DNA of 64,000 nt. Source: an uncultured Pseudomonadales bacterium. Its GTDB lineage: Bacteria > Pseudomonadota > Gammaproteobacteria > Pseudomonadales > Azotimanducaceae. This document shows positions 23,010-32,038 of the stretch, piece by piece. The notes under the pieces are model-generated. The model worked only from the letters and a program-made list of their open reading frames with translations, was not told the DNA's origin and searched no databases. Within the stretch, counting starts at the first letter, position 1, and the number at the start of each line of letters is the position of its first letter. The DNA lies in assembly GCA_937921865.1 (NCBI GenBank), contig CAKZWF010000020.1:62001-126000 (forward strand), read 5' to 3'. The position numbers were made by a program, and so were the translations under genes.

Positions 23010-23957
23010 CTAAGCGAGCAGCTGCGTGAATCTGTCAGCCAGGAACCGATCGATCCATGTTGGTTGCCAGGGTGTTTGAATGAACGCGCAGTGACCGCCA
23101 TGGCGCAACGCGGTGACTTCCAGTGAACCTGGCAGATTGCGGAAGTTGTCAGCGGGAATCACCGGGTCATCTTCGCTGAATACAATGCTGGCCTGACACT
23201 CATCCAGCTCGCTGCCGGTCAGGGTATAGGCGGCAAAATATTCTTCGGTGCTGGCATAGTCAGAATACTCGCGGATAAAAAAATCGGTCATCGCACTGAC
23301 GGTGCTCAAGCGCAGTGCTTTATCGAAGCGGTAGTGATCGGGATAAGCCAGCTGTTTACGGCGCATGGCATTCTGCCACTTACGGACGAAAAACAGCCGG
23401 TATCCGGCCCAGCCCAGATCGATCTGCTGCATTGTTGTGGCCGGATTCATTGCCGGACAGATGGCAATTGTGTCGATGCCAAGTTCGCGCGCGACCCTGA
23501 GCGCAAAGTTGCCACCCAGAGAGAACCCCGCAACGCCGCAGTTGCCGGTGGCGTGCTGGTTGCGAATGTTCGTCACCGCCTCGACGACTTCCCCGGTGCG
23601 GGCAGCGTTGTAGAGTTCCTGGTTAAGGTGAGCGGTATCGCCGTGATCGCGCAGATTCAATCTCACCACGCTGAAGCCCTGTGCCCAGAGCTCCGCGCCG
23701 GCTGACAGCACATAGCCCGAGTCGGCATGGCCCAGCCAACCGTGGATCAGAACCACCGTGGGGGCGGAATCGGGTTGGGCACTTACCCAGGCTTCCAGCT
23801 TGACGCCATCGCTGCAGGTAATGATCTCCTGACGACTGACCGCAAGCAGGCCGGCGGCCCGCTTCGCTACCCAGTAGCCGCGTCCGCGACTGCCGAGCAG
23901 GGTCTGAACGTGCGGAGATCGCAGAGCTCTTGGCGGCAGAAACTGATGCTCAGTCAT
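23010..23957 (-). CDS. Alpha/beta hydrolase, YheT/COG0429 type
   Basis: A 315-residue hydrolase of the YheT family. It opens with the family phrase RSPHVQTLLGS, has the oxyanion strand VVLIHGWLGHADS, the nucleophile elbow GFSLGGNFALR (Ser), the acid in FSEDDPVIPADN and the His in RHGGHCAFIQ, so the triad is complete. Members are predicted esterases without firm substrate assignment. It is on the minus strand with the SDR and TraB genes upstream, with a short gap of 28 bp to the SDR stop. Confidence 0.88.
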   Translation of the reverse strand: MTEHQFLPPRALRSPHVQTLLGSRGRGYWVAKRAAGLLAVSRQEIITCSDGVKLEAWVSAQPDSAPTVVLIHGWLGHADSGYVLSAGAELWAQGFSVVRLNLRDHGDTAHLNQELYNAARTGEVVEAVTNIRNQHATGNCGVAGFSLGGNFALRVARELGIDTIAICPAMNPATTMQQIDLGWAGYRLFFVRKWQNAMRRKQLAYPDHYRFDKALRLSTVSAMTDFFIREYSDYASTEEYFAAYTLTGSELDECQASIVFSEDDPVIPADNFRNLPGSLEVTALRHGGHCAFIQTPWQPTWIDRFLADRFTQLLA

Positions 23958-23985
23958 CGCCGCGTGTGCCTGTGAAGGTCTCGAC

Positions 23986-24702
23986 TCAAGGCAGCAGGGC
24001 GCCGCCGTCTACGTCGATTGTGGTGCCGGTGACATAGTCATTTTCGATCGCGAAGATGATGCCTGCGGCGACCTCGTCTGCACTGCCCACACGATTCAAC
24101 AGGGCGCTGGCACCGGCGCGCTCGAAGAACGCTTCCCGGGCCTCCCCTTCAACAGGGAACATCGGTGTGTCGATGGTGCCTGGAGACACAACATTCAGGC
24201 GCTTGGGTGCTATCTCTGCCGCAATCGCCCGCGAGAAGCCCTCCACTGCGTTGCCAACCGTTGAGATAGCGGACATTCCGGGCTGACATTTGCGGGCCGG
24301 GGAACCGCTGACCAGCACGATGCAGCCGTGATCACTGAGATGTTCACCGGCGAGGCGAACAGAGTTCACATAGCCCCAGAGTTTCCGGAATGAACCGGTG
24401 AAACCGTCCAGATCCATCTGCATAAAAGGGCCGGTTGCCCGCTCACCGCCGGTTGCCGCGTTGACCAGAATGTCGAATGGCGCAAGCTCTGCGAACAGAG
24501 CAGCCATGGCTTCGCGATCCAGGGAATCCAGCTGTCGGATACTGGCTTCTTCACCGAGTACCGCCTCGGCGGTGGCGCGATTACTTTCGCTGCGACTCAT
24601 GGCGATGACTTCTGCACCTTTCTCAACGAGCATTCTGGCCGCCGCCAGACCGATGCCGGAAGTACCGCCGATAACCAGCGCACGTTTACCTTTGATGTCC
24701 AC
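23986..24702 (-). CDS. SDR-fold protein lacking the catalytic Tyr/Lys pair
   Basis: A 238-residue classical-length short-chain dehydrogenase. The cofactor motif is intact (VIGGTSGIGLAAARML, then the MSRSES loop favouring NADP, and the NAA in ILVNAATGG), and so is the late NVVSPGTIDTPMF. The catalytic YxxxK is absent: in the segment SPARKCQPGMSAISTVGNAV, where Tyr and Lys belong, Ile and Gly are found and no Tyr or Lys is placed to take over. It may bind the nucleotide without classical reduction, or use other chemistry. It lies 11 bp before the TraB/GumN stop, in a minus-strand run. Confidence 0.85.
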   Translation of the reverse strand: MDIKGKRALVIGGTSGIGLAAARMLVEKGAEVIAMSRSESNRATAEAVLGEEASIRQLDSLDREAMAALFAELAPFDILVNAATGGERATGPFMQMDLDGFTGSFRKLWGYVNSVRLAGEHLSDHGCIVLVSGSPARKCQPGMSAISTVGNAVEGFSRAIAAEIAPKRLNVVSPGTIDTPMFPVEGEAREAFFERAGASALLNRVGSADEVAAGIIFAIENDYVTGTTIDVDGGALLP

Positions 24703-24713
24703 AGTGATCTCCT

Positions 24714-25874
24714 TCAGTCAGCATTGATAATTGATAGTGGGGTGTCGCTGGTGATCCGTTGGCCGTGAATACCCTGGGCCGACAGCAGCGCCGGAATGCC
24801 GTTTTCACCGAGATAGTGCGCAGCGCCGATCAGCACGAAGTAGCTGCCTTCACCTTTGGTGATGATTTGTTGGATTCGCTCAACCATTGCCACGTTGCGC
24901 TGGTCGAGCAGTTGTTCATTGAACTGACGCACCAGATCTGAGTCTCCCGTCTGGGCTTCGAACAGTTTCTCCAGCGCCGCATCGTCGCCGGACAGCCAGG
25001 CCACCAGCAGGCCGGTCAGGACTGGCTCAATGGCCATTTCCAGTTCCAGAGTGTTGGCGAGGAGTTGAACCTGCACAGGCATCGGCTGTTCGAACAGCAG
25101 CTTCATCTGGCTTTCCAGCGTTTCCAGCTGCATCACTTCCCGTGAACCGACCTGCACCAGGTAGTGTTCCTCCACACCATGTTCCGGCAGATAGCCGAGT
25201 GCGAGCAGTCGCGCAACCACCAGCTGGTTCATCAGCAGACTTGGTTTGAGGCCGTCGATGGCCGCGCCGCCCAGGCCATAGCGGTCAAGGTGGCTGCGAA
25301 GCCGTTGGTACATAGGCTCGGGCAGCACGTCGGTCAGCTGTTGCCCTGCGGGCAGACGGGCAATCTGCAATGTCAGCTGCGCAATATCCTGGGGACTGTA
25401 GGCGTCTGTGTTGACCTCGAGGACCAGATGGTCGGTGTCAGCGTACGCCTGTTCATACTGTATCGGTAGCGGATAGAGGCTGGGTTTGAGCAGGTGAATA
25501 GAACCGGCGAGAAAGACAGTTGATTTAGGACCCTGATATTTCCACAGGTACAGTGGGTGTGGTGAAGATGGCACCTGAGCCAGGATGTCGCGGCCGCGGG
25601 TGACGGTTTCTGAATTCAGCTTATGAATTTCACAAAGGCCCGCGTCTACTGGGCGCTGCGCATCGCAGCGCTGCAGCGCTACGGTAGCGGCGGCAACGTC
25701 ATTGCTCTGACCGTAGGCGATACCGATGATGCTGTCGTTGTCTGAGCTGATTGCCAGTGCTTTGGCGCCGGGCAGTGAAGGGTACTGATCCGGAGCCGCA
25801 GCTTGTCCATAGGCTGCCTGGGCCAGCATCCATAAACTGAGGAGTGTCCAGACATACCGGAACCGAGGCTTCAT
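24714..25874 (-). CDS. TraB/GumN family protein, exported
   Basis: A 386-residue protein with a signal peptide (residues 1 to about 24). An N-terminal stretch of about 90 residues (AISSDNDSIIGIAYGQSND) recalls DUF4189-like domains, and the rest is a TraB/GumN domain: FLAGSIHLLKPSLYPLP, VLEVNTD and VLIGAAHYLGENGI carry the conserved His/Glu positions of this putative metalloprotease (erythromycin-esterase/Tiki-like) fold. It likely works in the periplasm; substrate unknown. The start ATG overlaps the stop of the CinA-like gene (ATGA). Confidence 0.83.
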   Translation of the reverse strand: MKPRFRYVWTLLSLWMLAQAAYGQAAAPDQYPSLPGAKALAISSDNDSIIGIAYGQSNDVAAATVALQRCDAQRPVDAGLCEIHKLNSETVTRGRDILAQVPSSPHPLYLWKYQGPKSTVFLAGSIHLLKPSLYPLPIQYEQAYADTDHLVLEVNTDAYSPQDIAQLTLQIARLPAGQQLTDVLPEPMYQRLRSHLDRYGLGGAAIDGLKPSLLMNQLVVARLLALGYLPEHGVEEHYLVQVGSREVMQLETLESQMKLLFEQPMPVQVQLLANTLELEMAIEPVLTGLLVAWLSGDDAALEKLFEAQTGDSDLVRQFNEQLLDQRNVAMVERIQQIITKGEGSYFVLIGAAHYLGENGIPALLSAQGIHGQRITSDTPLSIINAD

Positions 25875-26626
25875 CCGTGCTGTACGTCCTGAGGGGTCTC
25901 ACCAGCTGCAATAATTGCCGACTTCACGGCATCGAGCGTCGCATCGAGGGTCGCCTCGTCGGTACCGCGCATTACCAGGGAAGTGCCGTAGCGTTCCTGA
26001 CGAAAAAACGGATAGCTGCCCAGGTCCACGTCCGGAAACTTTTCCTGGATCTCCGCCAGGGCCTGGGCGATGGTACTTTCTCCGAGGAAAGCGGTAACAG
26101 AACGCGACCGAACTACCGGACCACTTTTCAGTTTGCCCTCCAGACTGCCGAGCATGGCCTTCATCACCCCTGGAATACCCGCCATCACGTAGACGTTCTC
26201 GATGCGAAAACCGGGTGGACCGCCGGTAGTGTTGTCGACCAGTGACGCACCTTCCGGGACCCGGGCCATGCGCATCCGTGCCGCCATAACGTCCGGGGGG
26301 GCTGGCCGCGTTTCCAGCATCCGGGCGATTTCCGGGTGGGTGACCAGTGGCACCGCAAACGCTTTGGCAATGCACTCGGCGGTGATGTCGTCGTGGGTTG
26401 GACCGATACCCCCGGTGGTGAACACGTAATCGAAGCCATTTCGCGCTTCGTTGACGCTGTCGACGATAATTTCCTCGACGTCAGGCACAACCCGGGCTTC
26501 GCGTACCTGAATGCCCCATTGGCCGAGGGTCAGCGCAATATGCTGCAGATTGGTGTCCTGGGTTCTCCCGGAGAGAATCTCGTTACCGATGATGAGTACA
26601 CATGCGGTGACGGCGCTGCTGTCCAT
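25871..26626 (-). CDS. CinA N-terminal (molybdopterin-binding type) domain protein
   Basis: A 251-residue protein equal to the N-terminal domain of CinA, related to MoaB/MogA molybdopterin-binding folds. Typical parts are IIGNEILSGRTQDTN at the start, and FTTGGIGPTHDDITAECIA (about 70-88) with MAGIPGVMKAML (about 160). The C-terminal nicotinamide-mononucleotide deamidase domain of full CinA is absent, as in YfaY-like and stand-alone forms, which may have ADP-ribose pyrophosphatase activity. First gene of a minus-strand run with TraB downstream (4-bp overlap). Confidence 0.87.
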   Translation of the reverse strand: MDSSAVTACVLIIGNEILSGRTQDTNLQHIALTLGQWGIQVREARVVPDVEEIIVDSVNEARNGFDYVFTTGGIGPTHDDITAECIAKAFAVPLVTHPEIARMLETRPAPPDVMAARMRMARVPEGASLVDNTTGGPPGFRIENVYVMAGIPGVMKAMLGSLEGKLKSGPVVRSRSVTAFLGESTIAQALAEIQEKFPDVDLGSYPFFRQERYGTSLVMRGTDEATLDATLDAVKSAIIAAGETPQDVQHG

Positions 26627-27044
26627 AGTCGTCTAGCCAGGTGGGTCGGGCGGTCAAGTATAGCGGGCTGGCAATTTTGATGTCATAGCTTGGTTCCGGA
26701 CGACTTTCTGCATGTCCCTTCAGCGCTGTGATTGCTACCCGACAACGGATTTTTCACCCGTGAATTGTCGAGCCTCGCCGACAGCAGGTTGAGTTCTGAA
26801 GAATTCGGAGACGCCAACGCACGTCGTATCCAAGCATCGTACCAATCGAGCAGGCACAGCAAAGATGTGACTCACGTCACGCAGTCACCAATTCCTTACT
26901 TGGTTTACAAAAACGTCGACTTCCTCACGGGAATGAATCCGGAGATATCTAGACTCAGACGAATTCTGCAGCTAGGTGGACCGTGCTCAATCTGAGCCTT
27001 CCAGCCGCAGTTGGCAACGAATGGGACGACGGACAGGACGACCG
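26627..27044. other. Intergenic region between cinA-like gene and lipoprotein gene
   Basis: About 420 bp holding the divergent promoters of the CinA-like gene (minus) and the lipoprotein gene (plus). A CRP-like palindrome lies at 26866-26881. An 87-codon ORF on the plus strand (26732-26995) has no family resemblance or ribosome binding site and I do not accept it. No terminator or RNA gene is visible. Confidence 0.5.
26866..26881. promoter_or_regulatory. CRP/Vfr-like binding site
   Basis: TGTGACTCACGTCACG matches the CRP consensus TGTGA-N6-TCACA at 9 of 10 positions. It lies about 180 bp before the chosen lipoprotein start (27045), so activation from a promoter just downstream is possible. 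The regulator is not in the window. Confidence 0.5.
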
Positions 27045-29237
27045 ATGGTAGGGCAAATATTGGAACAAGATCTGGGGTGGACAATCAGACATCAGCTTAG
27101 CCGATTTATAGCGGTGGTGGCTGGCGTTTCTATACTTTCTGCGTGTAGCGGCGGCGGCAGCACCGACTCGATGGATGCTTACAGCAGCAATTTGAGCGTG
27201 TCGGGAAGCGTGGGTGACGGACCACTCGTCAACGCGGATATTCAGGTCGTTGACGCGACCGGCAATTTAGTCATCGCAACGACCAGTGATCTGACAGCCG
27301 GCTATCAGCTGGTGATTCCGGATCGCACGCCACTGCCGGTGACCGTAACAGCCACGGGCGGGACCGACTTGGTAACAGGTCGAGCTGCGGAATTTCCGCT
27401 GAAGGCAATTACTTTTGGGTCGGGCCCAGTCACCTTGAATATGACGCCGTATACCACGCTGGCGGTGGAGCTGGCCAGTTGCCGGAATGAGTTGAATCCT
27501 AAAGGACTGAAGAAAGCCTGGACGACAATTGACGAGCAGTTGAACCTGGGGTGGCGGTCCGATCAGGTTGGCGATCCAATGACAGCTGCCATAGACATAG
27601 GGAATGTCGCAACAATATTGCTGTCCAGCGAAGCGCTCGGAGAAATGTTCAGGAGAATTCATAAAGCGGTTGCTGGTGCTGGTCTGGACATTGCACCAGA
27701 AGACCTAGTGACTTACCTGGCCTGTGACCTTGCGGACGGGCGTCTCGATGGCTCTGGAACAGCTACCGGCCACAGACTCACTGTCCCTGCTGTCGCTGCG
27801 AAGCTCAGCGTACAGCTGGAAGTTCTGGCAGGAAATCTCCATGTTGATGATCAGCCCGTGGCCGATGCGCTCGATAGTGCAATGCGCACAATTATGCCAG
27901 CCAGCGAAGCCAGCGTGCTGGAAGTAGCGCCGTCTGAAGCGCTGATAAATCAGGTGTCGGAAGGCTTACGCGTATTTCAGGGTGCCTATCCAGACACGGA
28001 GTTGCTGATGCTGGAGATTGCGTTACGTGATGCCACTGAAACTACCGCGCGTGGTCTGATTCAACCCAATCTGGATACGGCTGCCCGGATCAACCTGGAC
28101 AGCCTGGCCGCTCGAGTAGCCTTGGCCGATGATGCGCTGCATGAGGCTGTGTGGCAACGGATTGTGCAGGTGCGCGACGCCCGAGCACCAGTGGTTTCCC
28201 TGTCCGCTGACAATACAACCGTCAGTCCCGGCAGCGTTGCGAATCTGAGCTGGGCATCCAGTGATGCTGATCAGTGTGTTGCTTTGGGTAATTGGACCGG
28301 TGTTCGGAATACTGAAGGCCTGGAGAGAACTGAACCTGTATCCGCGCGGTCGAGCTATGAACTGGTATGTGTAGGGCTGGGCGGTACTAGAGAAGCTACG
28401 GTTGTTGTCGAGATCGAATCGGATAGCGCCAATGAGACTGATAGGGCCCCAACCGTCACGCTGACCGCATCCAGCACACAAGTACCATTTGGCGGAAATA
28501 TCGAACTGGCATGGTCTACGGTGGATGCAGATAGCTGTTCGGCAACTGGGGGCTGGGCTGGCGCAAGAGGCATAGAAGGTACTCTGCTCATAGGGCCATT
28601 GACCATCAACCAAACCTATGGACTGGACTGTCGTGGTCCGGGTGGCACTACGTCAGAATCAATCACAATAAATGTTGAAGTACAAAATTTAGTAGAGGTG
28701 CCGGGTACAGATCCAGCGCCAACGCCATCGGAACAGGAATCCGAAGCCGCTCCGACCGTGACTCTGCAGGCATCACCGGCAACCGTTGATGCTGGCGGCG
28801 CCAGTGTTCTTTCCTGGTCAAGTACCGGCGCGGACAGTTGTACCGCGTCCGGGGGCTGGAACGGTTCCAGGTCGAATGCGGGATCCGAAGCGATGACCAA
28901 CCTTACGCAGACTAAAACTTTCAGTTTGAATTGCACCGGTCCTGGTGGCAGTGCAATTGCGATGGTGAGCATTGCTGTAAACGGCAGTCTCGTGTTGAAC
29001 TGGCAAGCGCCGACACAGAATGTGGACGGGTCAGCGCTGACAGATCTAGGCGGATATCGTCTTTACTATGGGTCGGCGTCGCGAGACTATTCAGACTCTC
29101 TGGAAATTACGGATCCTGCTGTTGTCCGTAAGGAACTGATCCTGCCGAGGGGAACCTACTATGTTGCCATGACTTCGCTGGATTTGGATGGCAACGAAAG
29201 TGCCTACTCGAACGAAGTCGTAAAGATAGCTCAGTAG
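27045..29237 (+). CDS. Lipoprotein with three Ig-like repeats and a C-terminal fibronectin-III-like domain
   Basis: A 730-residue secreted lipoprotein. A signal peptide ends in the lipobox ILSAC (Cys34), followed by a GGGS linker. Residues about 45-370 are a unique region with an early carboxypeptidase-regulatory-like strand pattern (SGSVGDGPLVNADIQVVDA). Then come three Ig-like repeats of about 90 residues, each beginning APxVxLxA and having LSWxSxxADxC...CxGxGG, so each carries one Cys pair. The end (LNWQAPTQNVDGSALTDLGG, then YRLYYG) is fibronectin-III-like. The frame opens at GTG 26976, but ATG 27045 with AGGA upstream gives the better signal peptide. A surface adhesin or polymer-binding role is plausible; not proven. 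Confidence 0.8.
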   Translation: MVGQILEQDLGWTIRHQLSRFIAVVAGVSILSACSGGGSTDSMDAYSSNLSVSGSVGDGPLVNADIQVVDATGNLVIATTSDLTAGYQLVIPDRTPLPVTVTATGGTDLVTGRAAEFPLKAITFGSGPVTLNMTPYTTLAVELASCRNELNPKGLKKAWTTIDEQLNLGWRSDQVGDPMTAAIDIGNVATILLSSEALGEMFRRIHKAVAGAGLDIAPEDLVTYLACDLADGRLDGSGTATGHRLTVPAVAAKLSVQLEVLAGNLHVDDQPVADALDSAMRTIMPASEASVLEVAPSEALINQVSEGLRVFQGAYPDTELLMLEIALRDATETTARGLIQPNLDTAARINLDSLAARVALADDALHEAVWQRIVQVRDARAPVVSLSADNTTVSPGSVANLSWASSDADQCVALGNWTGVRNTEGLERTEPVSARSSYELVCVGLGGTREATVVVEIESDSANETDRAPTVTLTASSTQVPFGGNIELAWSTVDADSCSATGGWAGARGIEGTLLIGPLTINQTYGLDCRGPGGTTSESITINVEVQNLVEVPGTDPAPTPSEQESEAAPTVTLQASPATVDAGGASVLSWSSTGADSCTASGGWNGSRSNAGSEAMTNLTQTKTFSLNCTGPGGSAIAMVSIAVNGSLVLNWQAPTQNVDGSALTDLGGYRLYYGSASRDYSDSLEITDPAVVRKELILPRGTYYVAMTSLDLDGNESAYSNEVVKIAQ

Positions 29238-29286
29238 TCTGGCTGCCTGAGTGTTCCTGAGGGCACAATCTCGCTGCGCAATCCTC

Positions 29287-29318
29287 GTTGCAGTTGTGAT
29301 CCAGTTCACACCTGCAAC
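29287..29318. promoter_or_regulatory. Perfect CRP-consensus palindrome inside a longer inverted repeat
   Basis: TGTGATCCAGTTCACA (29295-29310) matches TGTGA-N6-TCACA at all ten positions, and the flanks GTTGCAG (29287-29293) and CTGCAAC (29312-29318) extend the symmetry. It lies 50 bp after the lipoprotein stop and about 190 bp before the DUF6316 gene. It could bind CRP, or form a transcript hairpin; no U-run follows. Confidence 0.55.
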
Positions 29319-29503
29319 TGTTCGACTGCCGCCAGTAAAGGCTTCTCGACAGCTAACGACAAGCTGAGGTTCACGGCGCCTGCTAACCGGGTGTTGAAAA
29401 GCCGCTTACACAGCATACAAGCCACCTAAAGCCCATACATGCCAGCCACAGAAGTTCGGAGCAGTCCGGGCAGAATGGATCTCGAAAGGCTGAGGAGGCT
29501 GCA

Positions 29504-29815
29504 ATGGCGACTCGCAAAGACGAACAAGCAAAAACCTGGTTCCGCTCGGATAGAGTGTTCTGTTCCGACGGCGTCTGGTACTTCCATACCCGTGAAGGCG
29601 TTGATGTAGGTCCTTATCGCAACAGGTTCGAAGCCGAAGTGGATGCCGAGATGCTGAAATCAGTGCTGATTGGTGTCTCTGCGGATCTGGCTCAGCGGGT
29701 GATTCGCGAGTTCATGCTCGACGATCGGACAACGATGGAAAATCTCAAAGGCGACGCTTTCACAGACTACCTCGTTGAAGAAGGTGTCAATGCGATCCAG
29801 GGAGCTGGTGCCTGA
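29504..29815 (+). CDS. DUF6316 family protein
   Basis: A 103-residue soluble protein. The motif FRSDRVFCSDGVWYFHTREG, followed by VDVGPYRNRFEAEVDAEML, is the DUF6316 signature, seen in gammaproteobacteria near Pseudomonadales/Cellvibrionales. The second half is helical with no known motif. A good Shine-Dalgarno (GAGGAGG) precedes ATG 29504. Function unknown. Confidence 0.82.
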   Translation: MATRKDEQAKTWFRSDRVFCSDGVWYFHTREGVDVGPYRNRFEAEVDAEMLKSVLIGVSADLAQRVIREFMLDDRTTMENLKGDAFTDYLVEEGVNAIQGAGA

Positions 29816-29895
29816 CTCTTCGCCCGACTCGCTGCGCGCACCTGTGGTTCGCCGATGTCGGTTGGTGACAGCACGTTTTCAAGGATGGGGCTGCA

Positions 29896-30702
29896 TCAGC
29901 GGCCTTGGAAATCTGGGGCTCGCTTTTCCTTGAAGGCGCGCCGGCCTTCTTTGTAGTCGGCGGAATCGAAACAGCCATCTACCAGCGCTTCTACTGCCTT
30001 CACCTCTGCTTCCCGGCTGCCACGCTCCCAGGCGTTGATGGCTGCTTTGGCCGCTCGGACTGTCAGCGGCGCGTTTCCGGCGATCCGTTCTGCATAGGCT
30101 ATTGTCTGCGTTTCGATACTGTCCCGGTCGACGATGAAATTGATCAAGCCCAGTTGCTGGGCTTCATCAGCTTCCATGAAACGGGCGGAAAACATGATGT
30201 CGCGGGCTCGCGCGGGTCCCACCAGTCTGGCCAGTTTGGCCAGGCCCGGATACTCGTAGCCAAGCCCCAGTTTTGCCGCCGGGATACCGAATCGTGAGTC
30301 GGGGGTAGCGAAGCGGATGTCGGCTGACAGCGCCGTCGCCAGGCCACCGCCGATGCAGTAGCCCTCGATCAGCGCAATCAGCGGCTTTTCAAAGTTAGCC
30401 AGCCAGTGGTTGGCGCGTCCGGCGACGATGCCGTACTGGTCTTTCTGCTCAGCACTGCCTCGTTTATTGTCAAATTCGGAGATGTCAGCGCCGGAAATGA
30501 AGGCTTTGCCGCCGGCACCGCGCATGACGGCAACGCGTACGTCAGGGTCGTCCGCATAACTTTCGAGCACATCGCCAATGCCCTGCCACATCTCCAGTGA
30601 CAGCGCGTTATGGCGCTCCGGCTGGTTAAATATCAGCCAGCCAATGCCGTCATCGTCAATGCGGCCGATAATTTTCCGGGTATCCAGTTTCAGTTCGCGA
30701 CT
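29896..30702 (-). CDS. Enoyl-CoA hydratase/isomerase family protein
   Basis: A 268-residue crotonase-fold enzyme. Typical parts are FNQPERHNALSLEMWQGI (residues about 24-41), the oxyanion segment AFISGADISEF (about 65-75), IEGYCIGGGLATALSADIRF (about 106-125) with the second oxyanion Gly, and RFGIPAAKLGLGYEYPG, where the catalytic Glu of true hydratases is not obvious. Hydratase, isomerase or other crotonase activity cannot be told apart. ATG 30702 is chosen; the frame extends to TTG 30726. Divergent from the acyl-CoA dehydrogenase gene over about 115 bp. Confidence 0.9.
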   Translation of the reverse strand, partial: SRELKLDTRKIIGRIDDDGIGWLIFNQPERHNALSLEMWQGIGDVLESYADDPDVRVAVMRGAGGKAFISGADISEFDNKRGSAEQKDQYGIVAGRANHWLANFEKPLIALIEGYCIGGGLATALSADIRFATPDSRFGIPAAKLGLGYEYPGLAKLARLVGPARARDIMFSARFMEADEAQQLGLINFIVDRDSIETQTIAYAERIAGNAPLTVRAAKAAINAWERGSREAEVKAVEALVDGCFDSADYKEGRRAFKEKRAPDFQGR

Positions 30703-30818
30703 CATCAGCGTCTCTTGTTCGTTCAACTCACAGATCCAGCGGGGACCCTAAACGCTTGGTCGAACTTTGCCAACTGCGATTGATTAGCTGAAACTAGCTC
30801 AGTCAACACGAGGGTGCT

Positions 30819-31985
30819 ATGGATTTTCAGATAACAGATGAGCAGCAGCTGATCCGCGACGCGGTACGCAAGGTGTGTGCTGGCTTCCCGGACGAGTACT
30901 GGGCACAGAAAGACGAAGCCCACGAGTTTCCGTGGGATTTCTACAACGCGATGGCGGAGTCGGGCTGGATCGGGGTGGCGATTCCGGAAGCCTATGGTGG
31001 CAGCGGTCGGGGCATCACTGAAGCCAGCCTGGTGCTGGAAGAAGTGGCCGCCAGCGGTGCAGCGATGAACGGTGCAACAGCGCTGCATCTGTCCATTTTC
31101 GGCATGCACCCGGTGGTCAAATACGGCAGTGAAGACATGAAGCAGAAGTATCTGCCGGCGGTAGCCCGGGGAGAACTGCATGTGGCCTTCGGGGTAACTG
31201 AACCCAATGCCGGCACGGACACCACAGCAATTGAGACCTTTGCGCGCAGGGATGGTGATCAGTACCTGGTGCGGGGGCGCAAAGTCTGGACAACCAAAGC
31301 GCTGGTCTCGGAACGCGTGCTGCTGCTGGTGCGAACCACGGCGAAAGACAAGCTGGAGCGACGTACCGATGGCATGACTCTTTTACTGGCAGAGCTGCAA
31401 CGGCCTGAGGTGGCAATTTCTGCGATAGACAAGCTGGGCCGTAACGCGGTGGCGACCTGCGAAGTCGTTTACGACGATCTGCCTGTTCAGGTGACTGATA
31501 GGGTCGGCGAGGAAGGCAAAGGCTTTAAGTATCTGATTGATGGACTCAACGCTGAACGCATTCTGATTGCCTCTGAAGCGCTGGGGATTGGCCGGGCGGC
31601 GCTGCGCAGAGCGGTGGACTATGCGAATGAGCGGGTGGTCTTCAATCGGCCGATTGGTAAGAACCAGGGTGTGGCGTTTCCGCTCGGTGAAGCAAAAATG
31701 CGGCTTGATGCGGCCGAGCTGATGATCCGCAAAGCCTCATGGTTACTCGACAGCGGCCAGCCCTGCGGCGCGGAGGCCAACATGGCCAAGTGGCTGGCGG
31801 CGGATGCCGCGTTTCAGACCGCTGATCAGGCATTGCAGACTCATGGTGGGTTCGGCTATGCCAAGGAGTATCACGTCGAGCGCTACTGGCGGGAGGCCCG
31901 GCTGATGCGCATAGCGCCGATTTCGCAGGAGATGATTCTGAATTATGTGACGGAGCATGTGTTGGGGTTGCCGAGGTCTTACTGA
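30819..31985 (+). CDS. Acyl-CoA dehydrogenase
   Basis: A full-length (388 aa) FAD-dependent acyl-CoA dehydrogenase. FGVTEPNAGTDTTAIETFA is the FAD/substrate motif (about residues 125-143), WTTKALVSERVLLLVRT follows, and the C-terminal domain has ERVVFNRPIGKNQGVAFPLG and ALQTHGGFGYAKEYHVERYW. The C-terminal catalytic segment reads RIAPISQEMILNYV, with Pro-Ile-Ser where many have EGT, so the base may differ from the medium-chain type. A GAGGGT ribosome binding site precedes ATG 30819. Substrate unknown; divergent enoyl-CoA hydratase suggests joint beta-oxidation of some acyl-CoA. Confidence 0.92.
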   Translation: MDFQITDEQQLIRDAVRKVCAGFPDEYWAQKDEAHEFPWDFYNAMAESGWIGVAIPEAYGGSGRGITEASLVLEEVAASGAAMNGATALHLSIFGMHPVVKYGSEDMKQKYLPAVARGELHVAFGVTEPNAGTDTTAIETFARRDGDQYLVRGRKVWTTKALVSERVLLLVRTTAKDKLERRTDGMTLLLAELQRPEVAISAIDKLGRNAVATCEVVYDDLPVQVTDRVGEEGKGFKYLIDGLNAERILIASEALGIGRAALRRAVDYANERVVFNRPIGKNQGVAFPLGEAKMRLDAAELMIRKASWLLDSGQPCGAEANMAKWLAADAAFQTADQALQTHGGFGYAKEYHVERYWREARLMRIAPISQEMILNYVTEHVLGLPRSY

Positions 31986-32038
31986 GCAGCCTATTCGGAC
32001 CTTTGGAATTGGATCTGCTGATGTTTTCTGCTCCCTGC

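Noticed and set aside
26732-26995. 87-codon plus-strand ORF in the intergenic region
   Set aside because: No ribosome binding site, no similarity to a known family, and it overlaps the CRP-like site.
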